NCBI GenBank assembly: GCA_937952925.1 | Contig: CALFYA010000438.1 | Coordinates: 1-43,512 of the forward strand | DNA length: 43,512 bases | Source of the DNA: an uncultured Moraxellaceae bacterium | Lineage (GTDB): Bacteria > Pseudomonadota > Gammaproteobacteria > Pseudomonadales > Moraxellaceae | Direction: 5' to 3' | Shown here: piece after piece, positions 26,370 to 34,290 of the stretch | Layout of the letters: each line of letters starts with the position of its first letter | How positions within the stretch are numbered: the stretch's first letter is position 1 | Notes under the pieces: generated by a model | Told to the model about the DNA's origin: nothing | The model's input: only the letters and a program-made list of their open reading frames with translations | The model's database searches: none | Program-made: the position numbers and the translations under genes

Positions 26370-27088
26370 TATGCGTCCAGTTGCCAGTCAATCGGCGCTT
26401 TGCCATGTTGAGTGAGATATTGATTGGCGCGTGAAAACACACGACAACCAAAAAATCCGCCACGATTGGCTGCCAAGGGTGACGGATGTGCTGCTTTGAG
26501 AATCAGATGCTTTTCGGGGTCAATGCGCTGCCCTTTTTTCTGAGCATACGATCCCCACAGGATAAACACAGTATGTTGGGTTTGTCGATTGAGGACATCA
26601 ATCACCGCATCGGTAAACTGCTCCCAGCCTTGCCCTTGATGCGAGGTCGGCTGGCCTTGCGCGACGGTCAATACACTGTTGAGCAACAATACGCCCTGTT
26701 CTGCCCAACGGGTGAGATCACCATGCGGTGCAGCGGGCACGCCCAAATCAGTCGCCAATTCATGAAAAATATTGCGCAGTGAAGGCGGCAGCGGAATGCT
26801 TTTTTGTACCGAAAACGCCAAGCCATTAGCTTGCATGGGGCCATGATAGGGATCTTGTCCCAAAATCACCACTTTAACCTGATTTAGCGGCGTCAATGTA
26901 AATGCATTAAAAATGAGTGGATTGGGCGGATAAACCGTTTGGCCTTCTTCTTGTTTGCTTTTGATAAATTGGCGTAGGTTCTGAAACGATGGGCTGATCA
27001 GATGATCGGTCAACGCCGCTTTCCAGCTCGGTTCCAACCGCACACGCGCCAACATTTGCTCACGACTTTCAGCTATTGGTGCACTCAT
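26369..27088 (-). CDS. ung: Uracil-DNA glycosylase
   Basis: Family 1 UDG, which excises uracil from DNA. The 239-residue product has the catalytic GQDPYHGPMQANGLAFSV (D79) and the C-terminal AAHPSPLAANRGGFFGCRVF with its catalytic histidine. The ATG at 27088 has a GGAGGAG element 9 bases upstream; the longer in-frame reading to 27172 has no support and would reach into the divergent promoter region. First gene of the ung-hydratase-tadA-moaB run. Confidence 0.96.
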   Translation of the reverse strand: MSAPIAESREQMLARVRLEPSWKAALTDHLISPSFQNLRQFIKSKQEEGQTVYPPNPLIFNAFTLTPLNQVKVVILGQDPYHGPMQANGLAFSVQKSIPLPPSLRNIFHELATDLGVPAAPHGDLTRWAEQGVLLLNSVLTVAQGQPTSHQGQGWEQFTDAVIDVLNRQTQHTVFILWGSYAQKKGQRIDPEKHLILKAAHPSPLAANRGGFFGCRVFSRANQYLTQHGKAPIDWQLDA

Positions 27089-27232
27089 CAACCGATTCTC
27101 CTCCGCCCCTAAAGCATCTTGCGGGGTCTGAGCATAACATGATGGTTGTACTCTGGAACGTTCACATGTCATAACTTGACGAGATTTTGGGCTTTTGTCA
27201 CCCTGAGCGCGTTGAAACTTTGGAGCAATGGA

Positions 27233-27565
27233 ATGTTGAACCGTATCGCATTCGCCGTGTTGATGATGTTGCCGCTGTCGTTGACATGGGCAACCGACAC
27301 CGCGTCTGAATCTACCCCAATTATTAAAGATATTGCCAAACCCACCATGGCGCTACCGACTGCAGGCATGAGCATGGCGAGCGTGACGCAAAAATTCGGT
27401 GCACCCAAAACCAAACATGCCGCGATTGGCAAACCGCCCATCACACAGTGGGATTATGAGCAGTTTTCGGTCTATTTTGAGTATAGCCATGTGGTGCATA
27501 GCATCCAGCGCATGAACTTGCCCGAAAAAGTCACCGTGATTATTGAACAACCACAATCACCATAG
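27233..27565 (+). CDS. Small exported protein, BamE/SmpA-like fold
   Basis: A 110-residue protein with a signal peptide (LNRIAFAVLMMLPLSLTWA, cleavage near residue 20) and no lipobox cysteine. The mature part has a short helix (MSMASVTQKFGAPKTKHA) then strands PITQWDYEQFSVYFEYSHVV, a pattern like BamE-type domains. The role is unknown. The ATG at 27233 has GGAG 7 bases upstream. It diverges from ung. After the TAG stop, the same frame stays open for 58 more codons (see the next entry). Confidence 0.7.
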   Translation: MLNRIAFAVLMMLPLSLTWATDTASESTPIIKDIAKPTMALPTAGMSMASVTQKFGAPKTKHAAIGKPPITQWDYEQFSVYFEYSHVVHSIQRMNLPEKVTVIIEQPQSP

Positions 27566-27742
27566 TTGGAGGCAGGCCATACGCATCTACAGCTCTTTCA
27601 TCGTGATGGCCTGCTTGCTTTGATCATGAAAAACCGTCGTGTGCAATATGAAGAACGCTACTTGCTTGGCGTGCGTTTTCGTGATGGTTTGAGCTACTTT
27701 GCCATGTTTAAATCTTCTTTAGGATTTTTTAATTTTTCTTAG
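27566..27742 (+). pseudogene. Coding-looking remnant in frame behind the TAG stop
   Basis: In the same frame as the preceding gene, directly after its TAG, 58 sense codons run to a TAG at 27740. The peptide looks protein-like: HTHLQLFHRDGLLALIM, then VQYEERYLLGVRFRDGLSYF. It has no SD-supported start; the only ATG that leaves a sizeable product is at 27626 (38 codons). It could be a 3' fragment left by deletion, or an extension reached by stop readthrough. I do not recognise the family. Confidence 0.4.
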
Positions 27743-27763
27743 GCTATTTTTGCATGTATTCAA

Positions 27764-27791
27764 AAAAGCCCTGAAGAAATTCAGGGCTTTT
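27764..27791. terminator. Bidirectional intrinsic terminator after tyrA-aroA
   Basis: Perfect 12-bp stem AAAAGCCCTGAA / TTCAGGGCTTTT with a GAAA tetraloop, and six A on the left that become T on the minus strand. It closes the aromatic operon and any plus-strand transcript from the BamE-like gene. Confidence 0.92.
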
Positions 27792-27796
27792 GCGAC

Positions 27797-30052
27797 TTAA
27801 TCAGCCGTTTGGACAGTCAAACTCAACCCTGCTTGCTGCGCGAGCGTCACAAAATTGGGGAAGCTAGTCGCCACGGTTTCGGTACCGTGAATGACAATCT
27901 TGCCGCTGGTGCGCAATGACGCCATCGCAAAGCTCATGGCAATCCGGTGATCGTGGTGGGTTTGGATCTCGCCACCACCAAAAATCGGCGCATTGGAGCC
28001 TTGGACGCCTTTGCCATTGATAATCATGCCATCTGGTGTCGGCGTGCAATCAATGCCCAAAATCTGGAGGCCATCAGCCATCACCTGAATCCGATCAGAC
28101 TCTTTGACGCGCAGCTCAGCCGCACCGGTCAGCACAGTCTGCCCTTCTGCACAGGCCGCCGCAATAAAGATTGCGGGGAACTCATCAATCGCGAGCGGCA
28201 CTTGATCTTCAGGGATATGAATGCCTTTGAGGGTATTGGCCTTGATGCGGATATCCGCCACTGGCTCGCCACCCGCCATCGCTTGATTTTCGAGGGTGAT
28301 ATCTGCGCCCATTTGACGCAAAATTTCGAGTACACCAGTACGGGTTGGATTGATCCCCACTTGACGCAACGTCACGTCTGAACCTGCCGAAATCGCCGCA
28401 CCGACCATAAAGAAAGCCGCCGATGAAATATCGGCTGGGACTTGGATATCGGTTGCGGTCAACTTACCACCACCCTGTAAGCTCACCACATTGCCATTGA
28501 CCTGCACATCATAACCAAATGCACGCAGCATGCGCTCGCTATGATCGCGGGTTGGCTCTGGCTCAACCACCGTGGTGGTGCCTTCTGCCCACAGACCGGC
28601 CAACAAAATGCCCGATTTGACTTGCGCAGAGGCCATGGGCAAATCGTAATGAATCCCCTTGAGCGCTTGACTGCCTTTGATGCTCACCGGTGGCGTACCA
28701 CGCTCGCCGGTGGTTTGGATTTGTGCACCCATCAAGCGGAGTGGTTTGGCAATCCGTTCCATCGGACGCTTGGTCAACGACGGATCGCCAGTGAGTACCG
28801 TATCAAACTGTTGCGCCGCCAAAATGCCCGACAGCAAGCGCATACTCGTCCCTGAATTGCCCATATACAGCGGTGCACCGCCCACCGGTGGCTTTAAGCC
28901 ATGCAGCCCCACACCATGAATGGTCACTTCGCCGTTTTTAGGCCCTTCGATCACCACGCCCATGTCGCGGAAGGCCTGCAAGGTCGCCAGCGCATCTTCC
29001 CCTTCCAAAAAGCCGGTTACGTGTGTCACCCCTTCTGCCAACGCACCAAACATAATCGAGCGGTGCGATACCGATTTGTCGCCAGGGATGGACAGGCTGC
29101 CCGACAATGGGCCGCCAGCTTCAAGAGTAAATTGCTGGGTCACAGTGGTGGTTTCCATATAAGGGGTTTTGGCAAGCATGTGGGTAAAATGCTGACGCGC
29201 AGCTTGCGCACGGGTCAACATGCCAATCAATGGCTCAGAATGTTGATCAACGATCAGTTGTTTAAGCTGTTTGAGCTGGTCTTCAAAGGCTTCAACTGCT
29301 GCAAGTACCGATTCACGATTGGCCATAAATATGTCATGCCACATGATCGGATCACTCGCCGCAATCCGTGTAAAGTCGCGTAGACCGCCCGCAGCATAAC
29401 GGAAAATATCCAGATTATTGCTATGGCTTGCCAACTGCTCCACCAAGGTAAACGCCAGCAAATGCGGCAAATGACTGGTCTGCGCCAAAATAGCGTCATG
29501 CCGCTCGACGGTCATGGTCAGCACATCAGCTTGTGCTGCACGCCACATCTGGGTGACTTTTGCCACAGCCGCAGGATCACTGCTCGGCAACGGGGTGATA
29601 ATCACTTTGTGATGGGCAAATAACTCCGCATGGCCTGCATGCACGCCAGTTTTCTCACCACCTGCGATGGGATGCGCGGGCACAAACCCTGCGGGCAACA
29701 CATCGCCAAACACCGCATGCGCTGCGGCAACCACATTGCCCTTGGTGCTACCCACATCGGTGATGATGGTATGTGCGCCAATCACTGGTGCAATCGCAGT
29801 CAAGACCGCCTGTGTGGCACAGACCGGCATTGCCAAGACAATCAAATCAGCCCCATCGGCGGCTTCTACAGGATCACGATAGCCTTGATCAATCACGCCC
29901 AAAAACTGCGCTTCTTCAAGGGTGCGCCGCGAACGGGCGCTCGCCACAATGCTCTCCGCCAAACCTTTGGCACGCAGTACCCGCGCAAGGCTTGAACCGA
30001 TCAAGCCCAGACCAATAAAGGCGACTTTGCCAAACACAGGCTCGGCTTTCAT
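27797..30052 (-). CDS. tyrA-aroA: Fused prephenate dehydrogenase / EPSP synthase (TyrA-AroA)
   Basis: A 751-residue bifunctional enzyme. Residues 1-290 are an NAD-dependent prephenate/arogenate dehydrogenase (FIGLGLIGSSLARVL; HPIAGGEKTG). Residues 312-751 are 5-enolpyruvylshikimate 3-phosphate synthase (LSIPGDKSVSHRSIM; YMGNSGTSMRLLSGIL; HDHRIAMSF). The fusion is typical of Pseudomonas and Acinetobacter relatives and joins a pre-chorismate to a post-chorismate step. The ATG overlaps the hisC stop by 4 bases. Confidence 0.97.
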   Translation of the reverse strand: MKAEPVFGKVAFIGLGLIGSSLARVLRAKGLAESIVASARSRRTLEEAQFLGVIDQGYRDPVEAADGADLIVLAMPVCATQAVLTAIAPVIGAHTIITDVGSTKGNVVAAAHAVFGDVLPAGFVPAHPIAGGEKTGVHAGHAELFAHHKVIITPLPSSDPAAVAKVTQMWRAAQADVLTMTVERHDAILAQTSHLPHLLAFTLVEQLASHSNNLDIFRYAAGGLRDFTRIAASDPIMWHDIFMANRESVLAAVEAFEDQLKQLKQLIVDQHSEPLIGMLTRAQAARQHFTHMLAKTPYMETTTVTQQFTLEAGGPLSGSLSIPGDKSVSHRSIMFGALAEGVTHVTGFLEGEDALATLQAFRDMGVVIEGPKNGEVTIHGVGLHGLKPPVGGAPLYMGNSGTSMRLLSGILAAQQFDTVLTGDPSLTKRPMERIAKPLRLMGAQIQTTGERGTPPVSIKGSQALKGIHYDLPMASAQVKSGILLAGLWAEGTTTVVEPEPTRDHSERMLRAFGYDVQVNGNVVSLQGGGKLTATDIQVPADISSAAFFMVGAAISAGSDVTLRQVGINPTRTGVLEILRQMGADITLENQAMAGGEPVADIRIKANTLKGIHIPEDQVPLAIDEFPAIFIAAACAEGQTVLTGAAELRVKESDRIQVMADGLQILGIDCTPTPDGMIINGKGVQGSNAPIFGGGEIQTHHDHRIAMSFAMASLRTSGKIVIHGTETVATSFPNFVTLAQQAGLSLTVQTAD

Positions 30053-31206
30053 GACGCACCTTCATCGGGTGCGAGCCCCAACACTTGGGCAAGGGCATCC
30101 AAGAAACGTTGGTTTTCTTGTGGCAAACCAATCGACACACGAATGTAATCAGGCATGCCGTAAGCGGTGACCGGACGCACAATCACGCCTTTTTGCAACA
30201 GCGCATTGAAAATGCTCACCCCATCGCGCGAGCCGCCTTTGTTAATTCGTACACTGATAAAATTGCCATGCGACGGGATAAAGTCGAGACGCAGCTCACG
30301 CAAACCCGCTTCAAGTTGCGCCATACCCGCACGATTGAGTTCACGGCTTTGGGTCACAAAATCCTGATCTTCAAGCGCGGCTTTGGCAGCAGACAGTGCA
30401 AATGAATTGACATTAAACGGTTGACGCACGCGATTGAGCAAATTGGTCACGTCTGGACTCGCCAACGCAAAACCGACCCGCAAGGACGCCAAACCATAGG
30501 CTTTGGATAAGGTACGGCTGATCAACAGGTTGCTGTGTTTGCGCAAAAACTTGAGGCTATCGAACTCTTCGGGAAAGTATTCGACATAGGCTTCGTCGAG
30601 CACGACCAACACGTTGCACGGGACTTTTTCCATAAAATCGGCAAAGTCAGCTTCTCCAAACCATGTCCCTGTGGGGTTGTTGGGGTTGGCCAAAAACACC
30701 ACACGGGTATTGTCACGGATGGCCTTCGCCATCGCGGGCAGATCATGTCCAAAGTCTTTGGCAGGGACTTCAATCCCTGTTGCACCAATGGCTTGCACCA
30801 CCAACGGATATACCGCAAACGCATGTTGGCTATACACCGCCGAGCTTTGCGGTGAGATAAAGGTACGCGCCACCATCTCAAGGATGTCGTTGGAGCCATT
30901 GCCCAAGGTCACTTGGTTCATCTGCACGTCAAACATGCGGCAAATGGTGTCTTTGAGATGAAAACCATTGCCATCGGGATAGCGCCCAACGTCAGCAAGT
31001 TCGGCTTGGATGGCGGCAGTCACTTTGGGTGAGCAGCCGAGTGGGTTTTCATTACTGGCGAGCTTGACAATATCGGTCAAGCCCAGCTCACGCTTGAGCT
31101 CATCAATTGGCTTGCCGGTTTGATACGGGGCTAAACGTGCAATCCCTTGGTTGGCGGGCAATAAAGCAGGCGCGCCCAACCCTGCTTCGCGTTCACGTTG
31201 ACTCAT
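30049..31206 (-). CDS. hisC: Histidinol-phosphate / aromatic aminotransferase HisC
   Basis: A 385-residue class I/II PLP aminotransferase. SRTLSKAYGLASLRVGFA contains the PLP lysine; NPNNPTGTWF and VLDEAYVEYF are also typical. Position between pheA and tyrA-aroA suggests it transaminates prephenate or phenylpyruvate besides, or instead of, histidinol phosphate. The ATG at 31206, 13 bases after pheA, is chosen; the longer in-frame reading to 31344 lies inside pheA. Confidence 0.93.
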   Translation of the reverse strand: MSQREREAGLGAPALLPANQGIARLAPYQTGKPIDELKRELGLTDIVKLASNENPLGCSPKVTAAIQAELADVGRYPDGNGFHLKDTICRMFDVQMNQVTLGNGSNDILEMVARTFISPQSSAVYSQHAFAVYPLVVQAIGATGIEVPAKDFGHDLPAMAKAIRDNTRVVFLANPNNPTGTWFGEADFADFMEKVPCNVLVVLDEAYVEYFPEEFDSLKFLRKHSNLLISRTLSKAYGLASLRVGFALASPDVTNLLNRVRQPFNVNSFALSAAKAALEDQDFVTQSRELNRAGMAQLEAGLRELRLDFIPSHGNFISVRINKGGSRDGVSIFNALLQKGVIVRPVTAYGMPDYIRVSIGLPQENQRFLDALAQVLGLAPDEGAS

Positions 31207-31219
31207 GTGTGCTCTCTCA

Positions 31220-32353
31220 TTATAAGACAGCGCGTGGGTAAGACCCCAACACGCGCAATTCTTTGACAAGCGGGGTGATCTCAGCCAAGGCTTGTGCCAC
31301 GTTGGCATCGTCCTGATGGCCTTTGAGATCAATAAAAAACACATACGCCCATTTGTCTGGCAATGCCGGACGTGTTTCGATACTGGTCAGCGAAATACCA
31401 TGCGTGGCAAACGGTGCCAAGATATCCAGCAGTGCACCCGCACGGTCATGTGCTGCAATCAGTAGTGAGGTTTTGTCATCACCACTTGGGGGAATCTGCT
31501 CACGACCAATCACCAAAAAGCGCGTGGTGTTGTTGGGATTGTCTTCAATGTTGGGGTGCAGTACGGTCAAATCGTACTGCTCTGCCGCCATCTCACCGGC
31601 AATCGCGGCTGAATGCCATTCGCTTTTGATCCGGCGCGCCGCTTCGGCATTGCTACTCACCGCCACACGCTCGGCCTGCGGATAGTGCGCATCAAGCCAT
31701 TTTCGGCACTGCGCCAAGGACTGCTGGTGTGAATAAATACGAGTAATTGAATCTTGACGGGTGCTCGGTGCAACCAGCAAATTGTGGTGAATCCGCAGCT
31801 CCACTTCGCCAATCACATTGAGCGTTGAGCCAATAAAACAATCAAGGGTGTGATTGACTACGCCTTCGGAGGAATTTTCGACTGGTACCACGCCATAATG
31901 CGCACTACCCGCTTCGACTTCACGGAACACTTCATCAATGGTTGCCATCGGGCGGCTGACCGCTGCATGCCCAAAATGCTTGAGGGCGGCGGCTTGGGTA
32001 AAAGTGCCTTGGGGGCCTAAAAATGCGATGGTTTGCGGTGCTTCAAGGGCTAAACACGCCGACATGATCTCACGAAACAGACGCGCCACCGTTTCATCCG
32101 ATAAGGGGCCTTCATTGCGTGCCATCACGTTGCGCAGTACCTGTGCTTCGCGTTCAGGCCGATAAAACAACGGATTGGTTTCAGTCGCCATTTTGCTGCG
32201 AGCCACTTGCTCTGCCAAACGCGCCCGTTGATTGAGCAATTGGTGGATTTGCCGATCTACACTGTCAATTTGATCCCGAATTTGTGTAAGTGGCACTGCG
32301 GCAATCGGCTCGATACTGCCACGCCAGCCTTCGCCGTCTGAAGTCGATGTCAT
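31220..32353 (-). CDS. pheA: Bifunctional chorismate mutase / prephenate dehydratase (P-protein)
   Basis: A 377-residue protein with three parts: AroQ-type chorismate mutase (about 20-100, IRDQIDSVDRQIHQLLNQRA), prephenate dehydratase (about 105-285, IAFLGPQGTFTQAA and NNTTRFLVIG) and a C-terminal ACT domain (SLLIAAHDRAGALLDILAPF, SLTSIETRP), which in relatives binds phenylalanine for feedback inhibition. The ATG at 32353 has GGGG 7 bases upstream. First gene of the aromatic operon. Confidence 0.96.
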   Translation of the reverse strand: MTSTSDGEGWRGSIEPIAAVPLTQIRDQIDSVDRQIHQLLNQRARLAEQVARSKMATETNPLFYRPEREAQVLRNVMARNEGPLSDETVARLFREIMSACLALEAPQTIAFLGPQGTFTQAAALKHFGHAAVSRPMATIDEVFREVEAGSAHYGVVPVENSSEGVVNHTLDCFIGSTLNVIGEVELRIHHNLLVAPSTRQDSITRIYSHQQSLAQCRKWLDAHYPQAERVAVSSNAEAARRIKSEWHSAAIAGEMAAEQYDLTVLHPNIEDNPNNTTRFLVIGREQIPPSGDDKTSLLIAAHDRAGALLDILAPFATHGISLTSIETRPALPDKWAYVFFIDLKGHQDDANVAQALAEITPLVKELRVLGSYPRAVL

Positions 32354-32532
32354 CGTCCTGCCCCTGATTCTGCAAGGGGCAAAGTGTAGCAAAAATCTGG
32401 GCAAGCGTTGCACTCTCTTCGGGTTTTGCAGTGAGTTGGTTGCAAAATCAACACTGCCGCAACTTGCTTTTTGTCAGATTCATCCGCATCTTGTGGTTAG
32501 ACCAAGGAAGATCACGATTTGCGAGTGTATGA

Positions 32533-33492
32533 ATGTCTGTCAATGTCCTCCAACAACTGAGTCGCTATACCACGATTGTTGCTGATACCGGTGATTTGGC
32601 GGCGATTGCACGTCTACGTCCACAAGATGCGACGACCAATCCCGCCTTGATTACCGCTGCGGTGTTGCAGCCTGAGCATCGGGCGTTGGTTGCCGACTAC
32701 ATTCAGCAGTCACATTTGCTTAGGCTAAATAATACTGAACGCGTGGAATGGGTGATTGATCAGCTCACCGTGGCGCTTGGCCTGCAAATCTCTGCCCTGA
32801 TTGCAGGGCGGGTGTCTACCGAAGTTGATGCTCGTTTGTCTTACGATACCGAGGGTACGATTGCCAAAGCGCGTGAATTGATGGCGATGTATCAGGCTGC
32901 TGGCGTTGGAACGGATCGGGTGCTGATCAAGATTGCCGCCACATGGGAAGGTATCCAAGCTGCGCGTGTGCTTGAGCAAGAAGGCATCCACTGTAATTTG
33001 ACCTTGCTGTTTGGCATGCATCAAGCCGTAGCCTGTGCTGAAGCGGGTGTGACCTTGATTTCACCGTTTGTAGGTCGGATTTTGGATTGGCAGAAAAAAC
33101 ATGAAGGCCGTGATGCGATTCCGACTGAGGAAGATATGGGCGTGCAATCGGTCAAGCAGATTTTTGAATACTACAAACAACATGGCTATGCCACTGAGGT
33201 GATGGGTGCGAGCTTTCGCAGTACCGCACAAATTGAAGCCTTGGCGGGTTGTGATTTGCTCACCATCTCCCCTGCGTTACTTGATCAACTGGCAGCAAGC
33301 ACACATCCATTAGCGCCACAATTGGATGCGAGCAGTATCTGTAAGATCGCAAATCGACCAGCCGCTATGACGCAAGCACAGTTTATGGACGCACATCATG
33401 CCGATCCGATGTCGTCGCAATTGCTTGATGCAGGGATTAAAGGTTTTGTGGTGGCGCGTGAGCAGTTGTTTAAGCAACTCAGCAAGATATAA
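32533..33492 (+). CDS. tal: Transaldolase (TalB type)
   Basis: Moves a dihydroxyacetone unit between sugar phosphates in the non-oxidative pentose phosphate pathway, which supplies erythrose 4-phosphate to the aromatic pathway encoded divergently. The 319-residue product has ATTNPALITAA, the Schiff-base lysine K133 in VLIKIAATWEGI and LISPFVGRILDW. SD support is weak (GAG 7 bases upstream of the ATG). A 179-base divergent gap separates it from pheA. Confidence 0.95.
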   Translation: MSVNVLQQLSRYTTIVADTGDLAAIARLRPQDATTNPALITAAVLQPEHRALVADYIQQSHLLRLNNTERVEWVIDQLTVALGLQISALIAGRVSTEVDARLSYDTEGTIAKARELMAMYQAAGVGTDRVLIKIAATWEGIQAARVLEQEGIHCNLTLLFGMHQAVACAEAGVTLISPFVGRILDWQKKHEGRDAIPTEEDMGVQSVKQIFEYYKQHGYATEVMGASFRSTAQIEALAGCDLLTISPALLDQLAASTHPLAPQLDASSICKIANRPAAMTQAQFMDAHHADPMSSQLLDAGIKGFVVAREQLFKQLSKI

Positions 33493-33523
33493 TAATGAAA
33501 AAATAGCATCACTGGCTCTTTCA

Positions 33524-33562
33524 AGTACAAGAAAAACATATATAATGTGTTCTTCTTGTACT
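33524..33562 (+). promoter_or_regulatory. Consensus -10 box inside a 10-bp inverted repeat
   Basis: AGTACAAGAA (33524-33533) and TTCTTGTACT (33553-33562) form a perfect inverted repeat with a 19-base spacer that contains TATAAT (33541-33546). A third copy of the motif, AGTACAAGA, lies at 33689-33697. The -35 region is poor (CTTTCA at 33518). The arrangement suggests an operator over a promoter for the AT-rich insert. Confidence 0.55.
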
Positions 33563-33601
33563 CAAGTTAAGATTTTTTTTAATCATGAGGTTGGCTAGAC
33601 A

Positions 33602-33688
33602 ATGGAAATTCTAATCAACATTTTTGAGCGTGAAATTGCTATGGCATTAGTTATAGGTCTAAGCTATATCTTTTTTATCAAACTCTAG
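33602..33688 (+). CDS. Putative 28-residue membrane peptide
   Basis: A short ORF, ATG at 33602, with GAGG 11 bases upstream. It begins with an amphipathic stretch (MEILINIFEREI) followed by one hydrophobic helix (AMALVIGLSYIFFIKL). It lies between the repeat-flanked promoter and the membrane-protein gene, ending exactly where the third AGTACAAGA copy begins. It could be a leader peptide or a small membrane toxin-like peptide; being so short, it may also be chance. Confidence 0.35.
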   Translation: MEILINIFEREIAMALVIGLSYIFFIKL

Positions 33689-33724
33689 AGTACAAGAGTC
33701 GCCTTAAGAACGGAGTGCTGAAAA

Positions 33725-34195
33725 ATGTTCTTCATGATTGGTTGTATTTATCTTGGGCTTCTAACTGTTTTTGGAGCTATTGGTACTGGTATTGTAATGG
33801 CTGTAGGTTTATCTTACAGTCCATTAGCAAGCAAGAATGTTGTGAAGTTTGTACAACTTCTATCATTGATGCATGTAATGCTATTGCCTGTAGATACAAC
33901 ACCAGCTATTGGCTTTGATGTACGCATTCCCTTATCAAAAGAGTTCTTCGATCTTTTTGTAACATGGGCTGATGTTAGGATTGATATCAAAGGTTTCTTA
34001 TTTGGTATCATTGCTACACTTATGCCTTGGTCTGGTTTTATTGTTATGAAACTGGTAGAAGAGATTGATTGGCTTGCATTGATTTGGTGTCCATTCTTCA
34101 TTCTCATCACAGTTGGATTCTGGTTGTATTGGGCTTTTGCTGATCATTCAGAATCTGCTATCCTCACGTTTTTTATGGAGTATTCTTGGTATTAA
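33725..34195 (+). CDS. Membrane protein of unknown family
   Basis: A 156-residue protein with hydrophobic segments at about 2-30, 42-58, 89-108 and 117-140, so probably three or four helices, with a central soluble loop (GFDVRIPLSKEFFDLFVTWA). I do not recognise the family. The ATG at 33725 has GGAG 9 bases upstream. It is visibly richer in A+T than neighbouring genes and uses TTA and ATT codons freely, as expected of acquired DNA. Only the 28-codon ORF accompanies it. Confidence 0.75.
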   Translation: MFFMIGCIYLGLLTVFGAIGTGIVMAVGLSYSPLASKNVVKFVQLLSLMHVMLLPVDTTPAIGFDVRIPLSKEFFDLFVTWADVRIDIKGFLFGIIATLMPWSGFIVMKLVEEIDWLALIWCPFFILITVGFWLYWAFADHSESAILTFFMEYSWY

Positions 34196-34260
34196 TCTGT
34201 ATTATAACTATCTCTTAACCTAATGTTGTTGGCTTAAAATCTGAATATCGTGATTTTATT

Positions 34261-34284
34261 GAGGGCTGACACTCGCCAGCCCTC
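34261..34284 (-). terminator. Hairpin after pepN
   Basis: Perfect 8-bp GC-rich stem GAGGGCTG / CAGCCCTC with an 8-base loop, just past the pepN stop. On the minus strand it is followed by AATAAAATC rather than a T run, so termination is uncertain. Confidence 0.4.
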
Positions 34285-34290
34285 TCCCAC

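Noticed and set aside
33524..33580. Terminator of tal formed by the AGTACAAGAA repeat
   Set aside because: The eight T at 33573-33580 begin 10 bases after the stem, too far for an intrinsic terminator, and the loop contains a consensus -10 box.
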